From contig CBDURC010000006.1 in NCBI GenBank assembly GCA_965369635.1, positions 1 to 30,839 of the forward strand: a DNA stretch of 30,839 nt, read 5' to 3'. Source of the DNA: UBA3071 sp965369635 (GTDB lineage: Bacteria; Chloroflexota; Anaerolineae; UBA3071). Every line of letters starts with the position of its first letter. Position 1 is the first letter of the stretch. The position numbers and the translations under genes were made by a program. A model generated the notes under the pieces. The model saw only the letters and a list, made by a program, of their open reading frames with translations, was not told the DNA's origin and searched no databases. Of this stretch, positions 13,225-22,101 are shown piece after piece.

Positions 13225-16200
13225 ATGATGATGGAGAACAAGGCACAAGTGGCGCTTAGCAGGCGGATGCTTGTCCTAATGGTGTTCACTACCCTGGTTC
13301 TGGCCCTGGTCTGGGGGACGCAGTTCGCGCTCCATGCGACGGCAGCCCATCAGGGCCAGGCGCAACCGCCGGGCGATGCCAATGGCGACGGGCTCTGCAC
13401 CGAAGTAGACGCCCTCACCGCTCTCCAGGTAGCAGCAGGCCTGGTTTCGCCCGATCAAAAGACAGACGTGGATGGTGATGGCAGGGTCACCGAAGTGGAC
13501 GCCTTGACCATCCTGCAGTGGGCCGCAGCGGGAGGCCAGTGTCAAGGAGGCGTCGCGGGTGCCGGACCGACAGCCACGCCCACCGTGCCGCCCCCGACGG
13601 CACCTCCGACGCTACCTGCCCCGCCGCCTGTGATGCTGGTCATTAATGAGGTGTCGCCCAATCCCAAGGCAGGCGAATCAGAGTGGGTGGAACTCCACAA
13701 CCGCAGCACCAGTCCGGTGAAGGCAGTCGGCTGGGAGCTGACCGACGGGGACGGCAATGTCTACGCCCTGCCCCCCAGTGTGCCCGACGTGCCCCCCGAT
13801 GCCTTCGTGCTGGTCTATTTCGATGGCCAAGGCAGCGGCCAGGACGACCTGGACTTCGGGGACCAACTGGCGGTACTGCACAGTCAAGCGGGCCTCACGG
13901 ACATCCTAGAGGATGACGTTGACCAGGTTGCCCTGTACACCAGCAGCACCCACGATAGCAGCACCATCGCCGACTTCATCGCCTATGGGGCTGATGCGGA
14001 TGATGACGACGACCACGCTGTCGCAGTCGGCATCTGGACTGCGGGGGACATTGCTGCCGAGACCCAGCCCATCCCCGGTGGAGCCATTCTCCAGCAAGGG
14101 GGCTCGATCGGCCTCTCCGTCGTCCGCGCGGAGTGGGTCGTTTATCTGGAGGGGGAGACTAGCCCCGGCCATCCTAACCCGGTGCCGGCGCCCTTCTTCC
14201 GCTCACCTCCTCCGGATGCTACCGTCGGCGAAACAAAGCCAACCTTCGGTTGGTCCAGCATCCAGGATGCCGTCCGCTATCACTTGCAGGTGGACGATGA
14301 TTCCCAGTTCGGGTCTCCGGCCATCGATGTTGATGTAGCAGACACGCAGTACACCCCTCCTGATCCTCTTGCAGCAACAACCTACTACTTCCGGGTGAAG
14401 GCAATCTATGCCGACGGGCGAGAAAGCGGCTATTCCCCCAGTTCCAGGGTAACGATCGCCACACCACCGCCCCCCGATGAGTTTTCCCAGGCTCTGCTGC
14501 CCGCAGCACGCGCCCCCTTCGCCAATCTCGGGCTGGCGGGACTCAGTTTCGTGAGCGCCTCCTCCGGGCGCGTTGGGTCCAGCTCTGCTCTCTTTGCTCC
14601 CAACCTTCAGGCGGGCATCACTGTTCTTGGCGTCAGGCCGCAGGTGCAGCGCAAGGACACCAATATGCTCTGCTTGGACGGGAACCACCCCGAGAACGGT
14701 CCGGGGGCATGGGATGTCCCCAGTGTGAACGCAGCGGGCAACCCTGCCAGGAACAACGCCCATGACAACATGTACTGCGCCCGCGCGTCCATCTCCATGA
14801 TTGCCGACTTCCTTGGAGGGCGGCTTAGCCAGGATCACATATCTCATCACGCCTATGGTGGCGGGGAGCCCGAGGGAGACCTGGGCCACGGCATCGGTCT
14901 CTGGCCACAGCGCAACAGCACGTTCTCCTGGTCCCTCAGCGGGACGCGCATCACGTACGTCGACGACAAACCAACCTTTGACCAGGTCAGGGCCTGGATA
15001 GACCAGAAGCAGCCGCTGCTGGTCATCGAACGCAACGGCGGCGGTGGGCTGCACGCTGTCGTCGTGGACGGCTATCGCTTCTCCCCAATCAGACAGGAAG
15101 TGAATCGGGTAGACCCCTGGACTGCCTCGACAGGCTGGATCTCCTGGGCAGCATGGAACCTCTATCAGCGGTCCCTCGACCCAGGGAACGGCGGTTATGC
15201 CGTGTACGTTCCGTCGGCCGGGGCAACAGCCCGCACCTCTGCAGCCGAGTTTGTGTGGACTGACACTGATGGCGATGGTCTCGTCGACTACGATGAGACG
15301 CATCGGTTCCGTACTGACCCCAATGACCCCGACACCGATGATGACCTGGTCCCCGACAAGATCGACCTGCGCGAGTACCGCTATGACCTCGGCGGGCGTC
15401 ACCGCCGGTTGCCCGATGTAGACAGTGACGGCCGCCGCAAGGAGTTGGATCGGGACAACGACCATCGGAACGACGATGGCGAAATCGACGGCTGCGAAGA
15501 CATCGACCGTGACGGCCATTTTGAACCGCCGGCAGAGACCAACAACTTCAGCCCTGCCAACGAGAGGTCCTGTGCGCCAACAGCGACGCCCACGCTCACG
15601 CACACACCCACGAATACGCCCACAAACACACCGACGCCGACACCGACGGAGACGCCCACACCCACGCCTACAGGCTCGGTCACACCGACGCCGACACCGA
15701 CGGAGACGCCCACACCCACGCCTACGGGCTCGGTCACACCGACGCCGACACCGACGGAGACGCCCACACCCACGCCTACGGGCTCGGTGACGCCGACACC
15801 GACGGATACACCTACACCGACTCCGACGCCGACCGAGACACCCACGCCCACTCCGACAGGCTCAGTGACTCCGACGCCCACGCCCACGGACACGCCTACC
15901 GGTACGAGCACACCCACCAGCACTCCTACTCCAACTGTGACACGAACGCCCACCATGACCCCAACATCCACCGGCACCGGGACGGTGACGGCCACAAGCA
16001 CGCGGGCGACACCCTCAGTGACTACCTCGCCCACTGTGACGGCGACCCCAGGGCAGCCCATTTCGTCTGGTCAGGTCTCTGCCTCGCGCCTTTTCTCCAT
16101 CGACAACTCCGGCAGCATGGGTGATAACGGCAAGATCGAGGCCGCCAAGCGCGCTGCTCACACTGCCCTGAACGCTCTATCAGCCAATACCGAGGTGGCC

Positions 16201-16902
16201 CTACAGTTCTTCGGCGTCAGTGGGTGTGATGTGAGTATCGTGCAGGGCTTCACTTTGGACCATGCTGCGGCGCACGGTACGGTTGACGGAGCAGTGGCCT
16301 ACGGCAGCACGCCTCTGGCTGCGGCAATCGGTCAGGCAGGAGACTACATGCGTAGGAACGCTAGCAGCACCGATCGCTACATCATACTGCTCACGGACGG
16401 CGAGGAGACCTGCGCTGGCGGTCCAGATGCTCCCGTGGACGCTGCGAGACAACTCAACGCCCCCAGCACATCGCGACGGCCTGTCGGTGTCGCCCGGCTG
16501 CTCCCCTCGTCATGGATGCAGGCGGTGCACGCGCTGCAAGCCGCGGAACCACCCATCCGTCTGCACGTAATCGGCTTCGGCATCGATCCCGGCTCGCGGG
16601 CCGAGGAGCAACTGAAGAAGATCGCAGAGGCAGGCCAGGGCAACTACTACCCCGCTGGCGACGAGGCGGAGCTGACCCAGGCTATGACGGAGGCCGCCAC
16701 CCAAGGCACCGTCCTCAAGGGCGACGGAGATGGGGATGGCCGCTGCACCGAGGTGGATGCGCTGCTGGCTCTGCAGATGGCGGTCGGCCTTCAGGCTCCC
16801 GACGTCACGCGCATGGATGTCGACGGCGACGGACAGGTCAGCGAAGTAGACGCCTTGAGCATCGTCCAGTGGGCCGCAGCCGGCGGCCAGTGCGGCCCGT
16901 AG
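13225..16902 (+). CDS. Large secreted multidomain protein: dockerin - LTD - C39-like protease - VWA - dockerin
   Basis: This 1225-aa surface or secreted protein starts at the ATG cluster 13225-13233, with GAGG upstream; the longer frame from 13087 overlaps the phosphatase gene. After a signal/anchor helix (about residues 10-33) come a type I dockerin (49-110, two Ca-binding DxNxDG/DxDxDG loops, each followed by EVDAL), a Pro linker, a lamin-tail domain (137-310), an Fn3-like domain (322-415) and a C39-like papain-fold peptidase (478-665) with candidate triad C518 (MYCARAS), H610 (GGLHAV) and D630 (VDPW). Thrombospondin-3-like Asp-rich repeats (675-770), a 160-residue Thr-Pro linker, a VWA domain (950-1160) with MIDAS DNSGSM, and a second dockerin (1165-1225) follow. 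Dockerins bind cohesins, and the next gene encodes one. The protease substrate is unknown. Confidence 0.88.
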   Translation: MMMENKAQVALSRRMLVLMVFTTLVLALVWGTQFALHATAAHQGQAQPPGDANGDGLCTEVDALTALQVAAGLVSPDQKTDVDGDGRVTEVDALTILQWAAAGGQCQGGVAGAGPTATPTVPPPTAPPTLPAPPPVMLVINEVSPNPKAGESEWVELHNRSTSPVKAVGWELTDGDGNVYALPPSVPDVPPDAFVLVYFDGQGSGQDDLDFGDQLAVLHSQAGLTDILEDDVDQVALYTSSTHDSSTIADFIAYGADADDDDDHAVAVGIWTAGDIAAETQPIPGGAILQQGGSIGLSVVRAEWVVYLEGETSPGHPNPVPAPFFRSPPPDATVGETKPTFGWSSIQDAVRYHLQVDDDSQFGSPAIDVDVADTQYTPPDPLAATTYYFRVKAIYADGRESGYSPSSRVTIATPPPPDEFSQALLPAARAPFANLGLAGLSFVSASSGRVGSSSALFAPNLQAGITVLGVRPQVQRKDTNMLCLDGNHPENGPGAWDVPSVNAAGNPARNNAHDNMYCARASISMIADFLGGRLSQDHISHHAYGGGEPEGDLGHGIGLWPQRNSTFSWSLSGTRITYVDDKPTFDQVRAWIDQKQPLLVIERNGGGGLHAVVVDGYRFSPIRQEVNRVDPWTASTGWISWAAWNLYQRSLDPGNGGYAVYVPSAGATARTSAAEFVWTDTDGDGLVDYDETHRFRTDPNDPDTDDDLVPDKIDLREYRYDLGGRHRRLPDVDSDGRRKELDRDNDHRNDDGEIDGCEDIDRDGHFEPPAETNNFSPANERSCAPTATPTLTHTPTNTPTNTPTPTPTETPTPTPTGSVTPTPTPTETPTPTPTGSVTPTPTPTETPTPTPTGSVTPTPTDTPTPTPTPTETPTPTPTGSVTPTPTPTDTPTGTSTPTSTPTPTVTRTPTMTPTSTGTGTVTATSTRATPSVTTSPTVTATPGQPISSGQVSASRLFSIDNSGSMGDNGKIEAAKRAAHTALNALSANTEVALQFFGVSGCDVSIVQGFTLDHAAAHGTVDGAVAYGSTPLAAAIGQAGDYMRRNASSTDRYIILLTDGEETCAGGPDAPVDAARQLNAPSTSRRPVGVARLLPSSWMQAVHALQAAEPPIRLHVIGFGIDPGSRAEEQLKKIAEAGQGNYYPAGDEAELTQAMTEAATQGTVLKGDGDGDGRCTEVDALLALQMAVGLQAPDVTRMDVDGDGQVSEVDALSIVQWAAAGGQCGP
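15640..15800 (+). repeat. 54-bp tandem repeat in the Thr-Pro linker
   Basis: A 54-bp unit encoding GSVTPTPTPTETPTPTPT is repeated nearly perfectly with unit starts at 15673, 15727 and 15781, then decays downstream. It lies inside the coding frame and keeps it, so copy-number change would lengthen or shorten the linker in 18-residue steps. Confidence 0.9.
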
Positions 16903-16978
16903 GAGATCCTGAGACGGTTCAGAGTTCACCCCCTCTGGGGAGGATTGGCTAGTGAGATCATCGATTAGGGAGGAGCCC

Positions 16979-17869
16979 ATGAAATCATGTCGATTGGCAA
17001 TCTTGGCAGGAGTATTGGCAGTGGTGCTCCTGAGTAGGACAGTGATTGCTCAGGGCACGGTCACGGTGCTCGTGGGCGACATTGAGGCACCCCACGGCGA
17101 GGATGTGGAGATACCCATTGAGGTGCAGGGTGCCTCGGGCGTAGGGGCGATGCACATTGAGATGACCTACGACACAGCTGTGCTCTCGCCCATCAGAGAA
17201 GTACGGACTGGTGACCTGGCCAGCGGCGGTCTGGTCGTGGGCAACACGAGCACCCCCGGGAGGGTGACAATCTCTATCGCTCACGCCAGCGGCTTCAGCG
17301 GAGATGGAGTCGTGGCCAAGGTGGTCGCTCGCGTGGCCGGGAAGAATGGTGCGAGTACTCCTCTCGACCTGCAGAACGTAACCGCCAACCACTTCCAAAC
17401 CAAGGCCGTCATCCCCACGACCATCTCCAACGGCACCTTCACCGAGGGCGGAGCCAGCGGAGGTTCGGCAGCGATCTGGGCCTTGTTCGGCATGCTGGCC
17501 GTGCTGATCTTTGGCGCAGGCGCGTATGCCTTCACCCGCAGGTCGACATCTCGACGGGCCGCCGCGCCGACCGGGGCTGGCACCATTGGACTGCTGGTGA
17601 CAGGCGGCCCGGCATCGCATTCCTTCCTGCCGCTGGACCAACCCGTCACTACCATCGGCAGGTCATCGGACAATCGCCTGGTTCTTGGCGATGACATGGT
17701 GTCCCGCGAACACGCGCGTATTGTCTCCAGCGCCGACGTCCACACCATCTACGACCTGGGAAGTGCGAATGGCACCTCCGTCAATGGTCGGCAGGTGACG
17801 CAGCAAGTTCTACAGATCGGTGATCGGATCACGTTTGGATCCACAACCCTGTTGGTTCGGCAAATGTGA
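16979..17869 (+). CDS. Cohesin - transmembrane - FHA protein
   Basis: This 296-aa single-pass membrane protein starts at ATG 16979 with GGGAGGAG at 16968-16974; a GTG at 16952 is less likely. A signal peptide covers residues 1-24 (ending TVIAQG). Residues 25-155 form a cohesin-like beta-sandwich with the family pattern: GDIEAPHGEDVEIPIEVQG, MTYDTAVLSPIREVRTGDL, GRVTISIAHASGFSGDGVVA and a final TISNGTFTEG strand. A membrane helix spans about 163-187 and is followed by a basic stop-transfer run (TRRSTSRR). The cytoplasmic C-terminus is an FHA domain (about 205-296) with the phosphothreonine-binding residues in place (IGRSSDN, VSREHARI, SANGTSVNG). The outside domain should bind a dockerin, and the only dockerin protein here is encoded directly upstream. 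The inside domain should bind a phosphothreonine made by the kinases of the same operon. The cohesin call rests on pattern reading only. Confidence 0.82.
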   Translation: MKSCRLAILAGVLAVVLLSRTVIAQGTVTVLVGDIEAPHGEDVEIPIEVQGASGVGAMHIEMTYDTAVLSPIREVRTGDLASGGLVVGNTSTPGRVTISIAHASGFSGDGVVAKVVARVAGKNGASTPLDLQNVTANHFQTKAVIPTTISNGTFTEGGASGGSAAIWALFGMLAVLIFGAGAYAFTRRSTSRRAAAPTGAGTIGLLVTGGPASHSFLPLDQPVTTIGRSSDNRLVLGDDMVSREHARIVSSADVHTIYDLGSANGTSVNGRQVTQQVLQIGDRITFGSTTLLVRQM

Positions 17870-17903
17870 CACAGCTTTCTAACTAAGTTGAGGAGGAAAG
17901 ACC

Positions 17904-18689
17904 ATGCAACTGGTAACCTGGTGGTACAACTGGGGGCTGTTCCTGTTCGCCTTCATTGACCTGCTGATCATCGTGTGGGTGCTCTACGATGGCAGCGTGC
18001 GGGACATCCCATCCGCAGGCTGGCGTCTGGGCACCATCGCACCTACCCTATTGCTGATCCCGGCCATCATGTTCCGCTTCGCAGGGCCGGCAACCCAGGT
18101 CAACCTGGTGAATCTGGCGGAACCGTTCTTTTGGGTCGGCCTGGTGGGGGGACTGATTCCCATCATAGTGGCCGTGGGCTATGTTCTGAGCATCACGGGC
18201 GCAAGGGCTGAGCCTCCGGCCGCGACCAACGTCTGCCCCATCCATGGCCAGTTTGATGCCCGATACACCTCGTGCCCGGTGTGCGCAGCGGAGGCGCAGG
18301 CACGACAGGTGCGGGCCGAGCCGGCCGCACGGCAAGACCGGACCCGCGTGGGTGTCGCTGCTCCGCCGACGGCGCGCGCCCCCCGTGCAGCCAAAGCCGG
18401 GGCCTTGCTCTACATGGAAGTCGGGTCCAGAGCGGGAACTGACTATCGGCTCAACGTGGGCACCACGACCATCGGCCGTGCCAGCGACAGCGACGTGATA
18501 CTGGATGACGACACGGTATCTCGTCAGCACGCGCTGATCCGCGAGGAGCAGGGCCGTTTCACGCTCCATGACCGCGGCAGCCTTGATGGGACGTACCTCA
18601 ACCGTCAGAAGATGCGCGGGGCTGCCACGCTGCAGGACGGCGACGAGATCGAGCTGGGCAACACCGTCTTCCGTTTCAAGATCCTTTAG
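17904..18689 (+). CDS. Three-TM membrane protein with zinc-ribbon-like motif and C-terminal FHA domain
   Basis: This 261-aa protein starts at ATG 17904 with AGGAGG at 17891-17896. Three hydrophobic helices lie near residues 8-27, 45-60 and 72-96. They are followed by a CxxH-x9-CxxC motif (C111, H114, C124, C127) that resembles a zinc ribbon. An Ala/Arg/Pro-rich linker leads to an FHA domain at about 170-261 with IGRASDSDVIL, VSRQHALI and SLDGTYLNR. The usual Asn before Gly-Thr is Asp here, but the residues that contact phosphate (R, S) are present. It is a membrane-bound phosphothreonine reader with no sizeable outside domain, so it probably works as an adaptor. It sits 34 bp after the cohesin-FHA gene, clearly in the same operon. 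No named function is known. Confidence 0.85.
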   Translation: MQLVTWWYNWGLFLFAFIDLLIIVWVLYDGSVRDIPSAGWRLGTIAPTLLLIPAIMFRFAGPATQVNLVNLAEPFFWVGLVGGLIPIIVAVGYVLSITGARAEPPAATNVCPIHGQFDARYTSCPVCAAEAQARQVRAEPAARQDRTRVGVAAPPTARAPRAAKAGALLYMEVGSRAGTDYRLNVGTTTIGRASDSDVILDDDTVSRQHALIREEQGRFTLHDRGSLDGTYLNRQKMRGAATLQDGDEIELGNTVFRFKIL

Positions 18690-18821
18690 CTGCGCTCCGT
18701 AGAAGCCAACCTTGTCTATCTCGGCGGCCAGGACGCTATGCGCTGGCTCGGATCCTTGAGCCCTTGCTGCGCGCATCCTACCAGGAGTCATGGAGTTCTG
18801 GGCCGACGAGGGGGAATGCCT

Positions 18822-21440
18822 ATGCGACGATTCTATACCCGATGGGGGATTCGAGGGCTTGCTCTACTGACGCTGGCAAGCAGTCTCATGGCACTGCTGC
18901 CCGTCTTGGGCACAGCACAGTCCGGGCCGCCGATCCTGACCATCAACCAGGTGCTGACGGAAGGGTTTCCGCAAGTGGTGTCCTACGTCACTGTGGTGGA
19001 TGCTTCTGGACTGGCGATATCAGGGTTGACGGAGGACGCGTTCACCTTCCAGGAGGATGGCAACGCAGTGGCGCAGTTCGTTGTCTCTCGGGCCAGCCAG
19101 GAAGGGATACACGTCATCCTGTGTGTGGACACCAGCGGCAGCATGCGTGGAGGCACCGCCCTCAGCGACGCCCAGTCTGCGGCCAGAACCTTCCTCTCCC
19201 AGCTCACGCCAAAGGACCGGGCAGGGCTGATCGTCTTCGCCGAGAGTGCCACTCTGGTCCAGGACTTCACCGATGACCTTACGGCGCTGGAGACGGCCAT
19301 TGACGATCTCGCGGCATTGCCGCAGGCGCCAACGGCGCTGTACGAAGCAGCCTTTGAGGCCGGCGACCGGATGGCCCAACTCCCCCCGGGACGGAAGGCA
19401 GTGATCATCTTCACCGATGGTACCGACACCGTAGGCGGCCTCAGCCTGAAGGACGCCATTGACAAAGCTCAGGAGGCAAACGTTCCAATCTACACCATTG
19501 GTCTGCTTGGCGGGGAATTCGACCCCGCGCCGATGCGTCAACTGGCCGAGACCACTGGGGGGTTCTACCTGGAAGCGCCAACCTCCGAAGAACTGAGCGC
19601 GAAGTTCCAGGCGGTGCGGCAACTGTTGGAGCATCAGTACGCCATTCGGTACACGTCCACCATGCGGCCAGATGACCACCTCCATGACCTTGGCATCAGC
19701 GTCACCGTGGGGGGAGCAAGAGCGGAGGATCACCATCCGTTTCTGCCACTTCCCTTGGTTCCCTGGGTTCAGATCACCAAGCCGTCAGATGGAGAAGACG
19801 TGGTCGGTTCTGTGCCAGTTGCTGTGGACGTGGCAGCGAGGGAGTCGATAGCCAAGGTGGTCCTGCTGGTGGATGGCACTGAGCTAGCGAGGCCATCTGG
19901 CCCGCCCTATCGCCACGACTGGGATACGGCACTGCTCAGCCCTGGAAGTCACGTTCTGGCCACGCAGGCAACGGATGCAGACGGCCGCACCGGCAGCGCG
20001 CAAGTCAGCGTCAATGTGAAGCCAGCGTTGACCCTAGCGCTAACTTCGCCGACTGACGGATCGGACGTGGTCGGTCTTGTGGAGATTCGACCTGACATCC
20101 GGGCTGCTCGCAATATCAGGCAGGTCGTTGTGTCGGTGGATGGCACTGTGATCACCACGCTCACAGCATCACCATACATCTACCTTTGGGATACCGCGCC
20201 CCTGACTCTGGGGCGACATGTCCTAGCGGTGACTGCAGAAGACGATCAGGGGGCTACGGCACAGGCGCAAGCCCAGGTGAACGTGCAACCCGCTCTGACG
20301 TTGACGCTCAGTTCCCCAGCGGATGGGGCCAGTGTCATCGGAGTGGTGGACGTGCAGCCCGACATCCAGGCTGCCCGCAAGCTCAGGCAGGTTGTCGTCT
20401 CGGTGGATGGCACACCCGTTGCGACTGTGCCCGCGCCGCCCTATACGTATCGCTGGGACACTGCAGAGCTGACTCCGGGGCCTCACCAAGTCTTGGTGAA
20501 CGCAGAGGATGAGCAGGGCGCCGCGGCCCAGGCACAGGTGCGAGTGAACGTGCAGCCCGTTCTGACAACCACGTGGTTGTCACCCCAGCCTGGGGCCGAG
20601 ATGACGGCCACAGTCTCGCTCGTCGCCCAGGCGCAAGCCCACTACGGGGTGGAGCGGGTGGAATTCTATGCCAACGACCGGCTGCTGGGTGCAGTGAAGG
20701 AGCCTCCTTTCGAACTGGAGTGGTCGACCCTGAGCCTGGAAGAGAAGAACTACAAGTTGTTGGCTTGCGCCTATGACGTCCTGGGCCACGAGGTATGCGC
20801 GGGTGTTACCTTGGAGCTGAAGCGACCTGGACCAGGACTGGCCATGTTCCTTGCCCTGGGCGTCTTGCTGGTGGCCATCGTCGGCGTCACCGCCATGGTG
20901 GTGCGAACGCGTCAGCGTCAGGCTGCTGCCCGTGTGCCGGCGCCTGCAATCTCCCTAGTACCACCTCTGCCGCCAGTGGATGTCGGCGTCAGACCAACCC
21001 CAGAGCCGCGCGCTGCCGCTCGGCCCCCAGTGCCCATGTCGATGGCAGAGGCTCCCCGCCGCCCGATGGAAACCGCCGAGGACTTGCCGAGAACGGCGGT
21101 GGATCAGCCCACTCTCATGGAGAGAGAGGTCTTGGCAGCCTGGTTCGTCGTGCAGCCGGCCGAGGGCGGTGCGACCTGGGAGCTGAACTTGCGAACAGGT
21201 GAGGCAGTCATCGGTCGGTCTGAGGACAGCGACATCAGGATCGAAGACGAGCTGGTCTCGCGCCAGCACGCCGTTGTGCAGTATCAGGAGGACGGTGAAG
21301 GATATGTGTTTCGGGATCTCAATCCTACGAATCCCTCGATTATCAACGGTGAGGAGTATCGTGAACCGCATGTGCTTCGGCCAGGTGACTCCATTTTGAT
21401 TGGCACAACGATGCTGACATTCCGCCGGGAATCGCAATGA
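18822..21440 (+). CDS. Secreted-side VWA - four Ig-like - transmembrane - FHA protein
   Basis: This 872-aa protein starts at ATG 18822 with GAGGGGG at 18808-18814; ATG 18816 is too close to that site. A signal peptide spans about residues 1-33. A VWA domain (about 95-285) has MIDAS residues DTSGSM and FTDGTDT. It is followed by four bacterial Ig-like repeats (about 314-665); the middle ones share VVVSVDGT...YxWDTAxLTxGxH and are near copies. One membrane helix spans about 671-695 (FLALGVLLVAIVGVTAMVV), then a Pro-rich linker with LPRTAVDQPTLME, whose Thr residues could be kinase targets. The C-terminal FHA domain (about 770-872) has IGRSEDSD and VSRQHAVV, but the NGT turn is altered to TNPSIING. 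The outside part looks adhesive, like integrin-type VWA proteins. It is the third membrane FHA protein in the operon. Confidence 0.9.
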   Translation: MRRFYTRWGIRGLALLTLASSLMALLPVLGTAQSGPPILTINQVLTEGFPQVVSYVTVVDASGLAISGLTEDAFTFQEDGNAVAQFVVSRASQEGIHVILCVDTSGSMRGGTALSDAQSAARTFLSQLTPKDRAGLIVFAESATLVQDFTDDLTALETAIDDLAALPQAPTALYEAAFEAGDRMAQLPPGRKAVIIFTDGTDTVGGLSLKDAIDKAQEANVPIYTIGLLGGEFDPAPMRQLAETTGGFYLEAPTSEELSAKFQAVRQLLEHQYAIRYTSTMRPDDHLHDLGISVTVGGARAEDHHPFLPLPLVPWVQITKPSDGEDVVGSVPVAVDVAARESIAKVVLLVDGTELARPSGPPYRHDWDTALLSPGSHVLATQATDADGRTGSAQVSVNVKPALTLALTSPTDGSDVVGLVEIRPDIRAARNIRQVVVSVDGTVITTLTASPYIYLWDTAPLTLGRHVLAVTAEDDQGATAQAQAQVNVQPALTLTLSSPADGASVIGVVDVQPDIQAARKLRQVVVSVDGTPVATVPAPPYTYRWDTAELTPGPHQVLVNAEDEQGAAAQAQVRVNVQPVLTTTWLSPQPGAEMTATVSLVAQAQAHYGVERVEFYANDRLLGAVKEPPFELEWSTLSLEEKNYKLLACAYDVLGHEVCAGVTLELKRPGPGLAMFLALGVLLVAIVGVTAMVVRTRQRQAAARVPAPAISLVPPLPPVDVGVRPTPEPRAAARPPVPMSMAEAPRRPMETAEDLPRTAVDQPTLMEREVLAAWFVVQPAEGGATWELNLRTGEAVIGRSEDSDIRIEDELVSRQHAVVQYQEDGEGYVFRDLNPTNPSIINGEEYREPHVLRPGDSILIGTTMLTFRRESQ

Positions 21441-21448
21441 TTCCCAAG

Positions 21449-21474
21449 CGGCTCCATCGGGCGTGCAGGAGCCG
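21449..21474 (+). other. Intercistronic hairpin
   Basis: CGGCTCC and GGAGCCG form a 7-bp stem with a 12-base loop in the 66-bp gap between the VWA-FHA and the small FHA genes. No U-run follows. It could be a processing or stability element inside the operon message. Confidence 0.3.
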
Positions 21475-21506
21475 GATAGTGTGATTTGTTCGGAAGGAGG
21501 ACAAGC

Positions 21507-22061
21507 ATGAGTGGAGATCGGGAGGACCGACCAACTGTGATGCGCGGAGTGTCCGGCAGGGAGGCCCATGCTGCAGGAGGCGGCAGTCGACGCGACGACA
21601 AGACCCGCGTCCGCTTGCCCACGGTGGGCCCGGGGGGGGGCGGACAGGGTCGGCGCAGCGACTCCGACGCCACACGCTATGTGAAGCGCGAGGGTGCCAG
21701 AGGGGGCCCTCGAAGGAGCGGCGGCGGAACGGTGCAGATGCAGCTGGTTCCCAAGCGGTTCGGCTGGCTCATTGTCAAGACGGGACCACGCATTGGCCAA
21801 GTTCACCAGCTCCGCGACGTAACCGATCTGGGGCGGAGCGCGGCAAACCACATCGTTATCGACGACGACAGAGTCTCCGAGCAGCATGCTCGCGTCCGGG
21901 TAGACGAGGAAGGTCAGTTCGTCGTCTGGGACTTGGCCAGCACCAACGGCACGTTCGTCAACGGGGAACAGATCACTGCAGCAACACCCATCGTGGAGAA
22001 CGACGAGGTGACGCTGGGGCATACGGCGCTGGTTCTCAAGACTCTGAACGTCGAGGACTGA
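21507..22061 (+). CDS. Small soluble FHA protein with disordered Thr-containing N-terminus (GarA-like layout)
   Basis: This 184-aa cytoplasmic protein starts at ATG 21507 with AAGGAGG at 21494-21500. Residues 1-75 are Gly/Arg-rich and probably disordered. They contain repeated threonine motifs: two PTV (T10, T39) and two D-x-T-R (DKTR near 31, DATR near 54). The FHA domain fills about 85-180 (LGRSAANHIVIDDD, VSEQHARV, STNGTFVNG). GarA/OdhI proteins of Actinobacteria also have an N-terminal threonine target and an FHA domain that closes on it after phosphorylation, switching partner binding. The layout here suggests a similar kinase-controlled switch, but sequence identity to GarA is not claimed. 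It is encoded directly before the two kinases, which are the obvious candidates to phosphorylate it. The partner enzyme is unknown. Confidence 0.85.
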   Translation: MSGDREDRPTVMRGVSGREAHAAGGGSRRDDKTRVRLPTVGPGGGGQGRRSDSDATRYVKREGARGGPRRSGGGTVQMQLVPKRFGWLIVKTGPRIGQVHQLRDVTDLGRSAANHIVIDDDRVSEQHARVRVDEEGQFVVWDLASTNGTFVNGEQITAATPIVENDEVTLGHTALVLKTLNVED

Positions 22062-22101
22062 CACCACCAACCTACGAGGGTAGTATCAAGGAGAAGTCTT
22101 C

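Noticed and set aside
14203..15603. 466-aa minus-strand open frame opposite the dockerin protein gene
   Set aside because: The opposite strand encodes recognisable domains with intact motifs, and this frame shows none.
15640..15800. CRISPR-like array
   Set aside because: The units are contiguous, have no spacers and keep the coding frame of a Thr-Pro linker.
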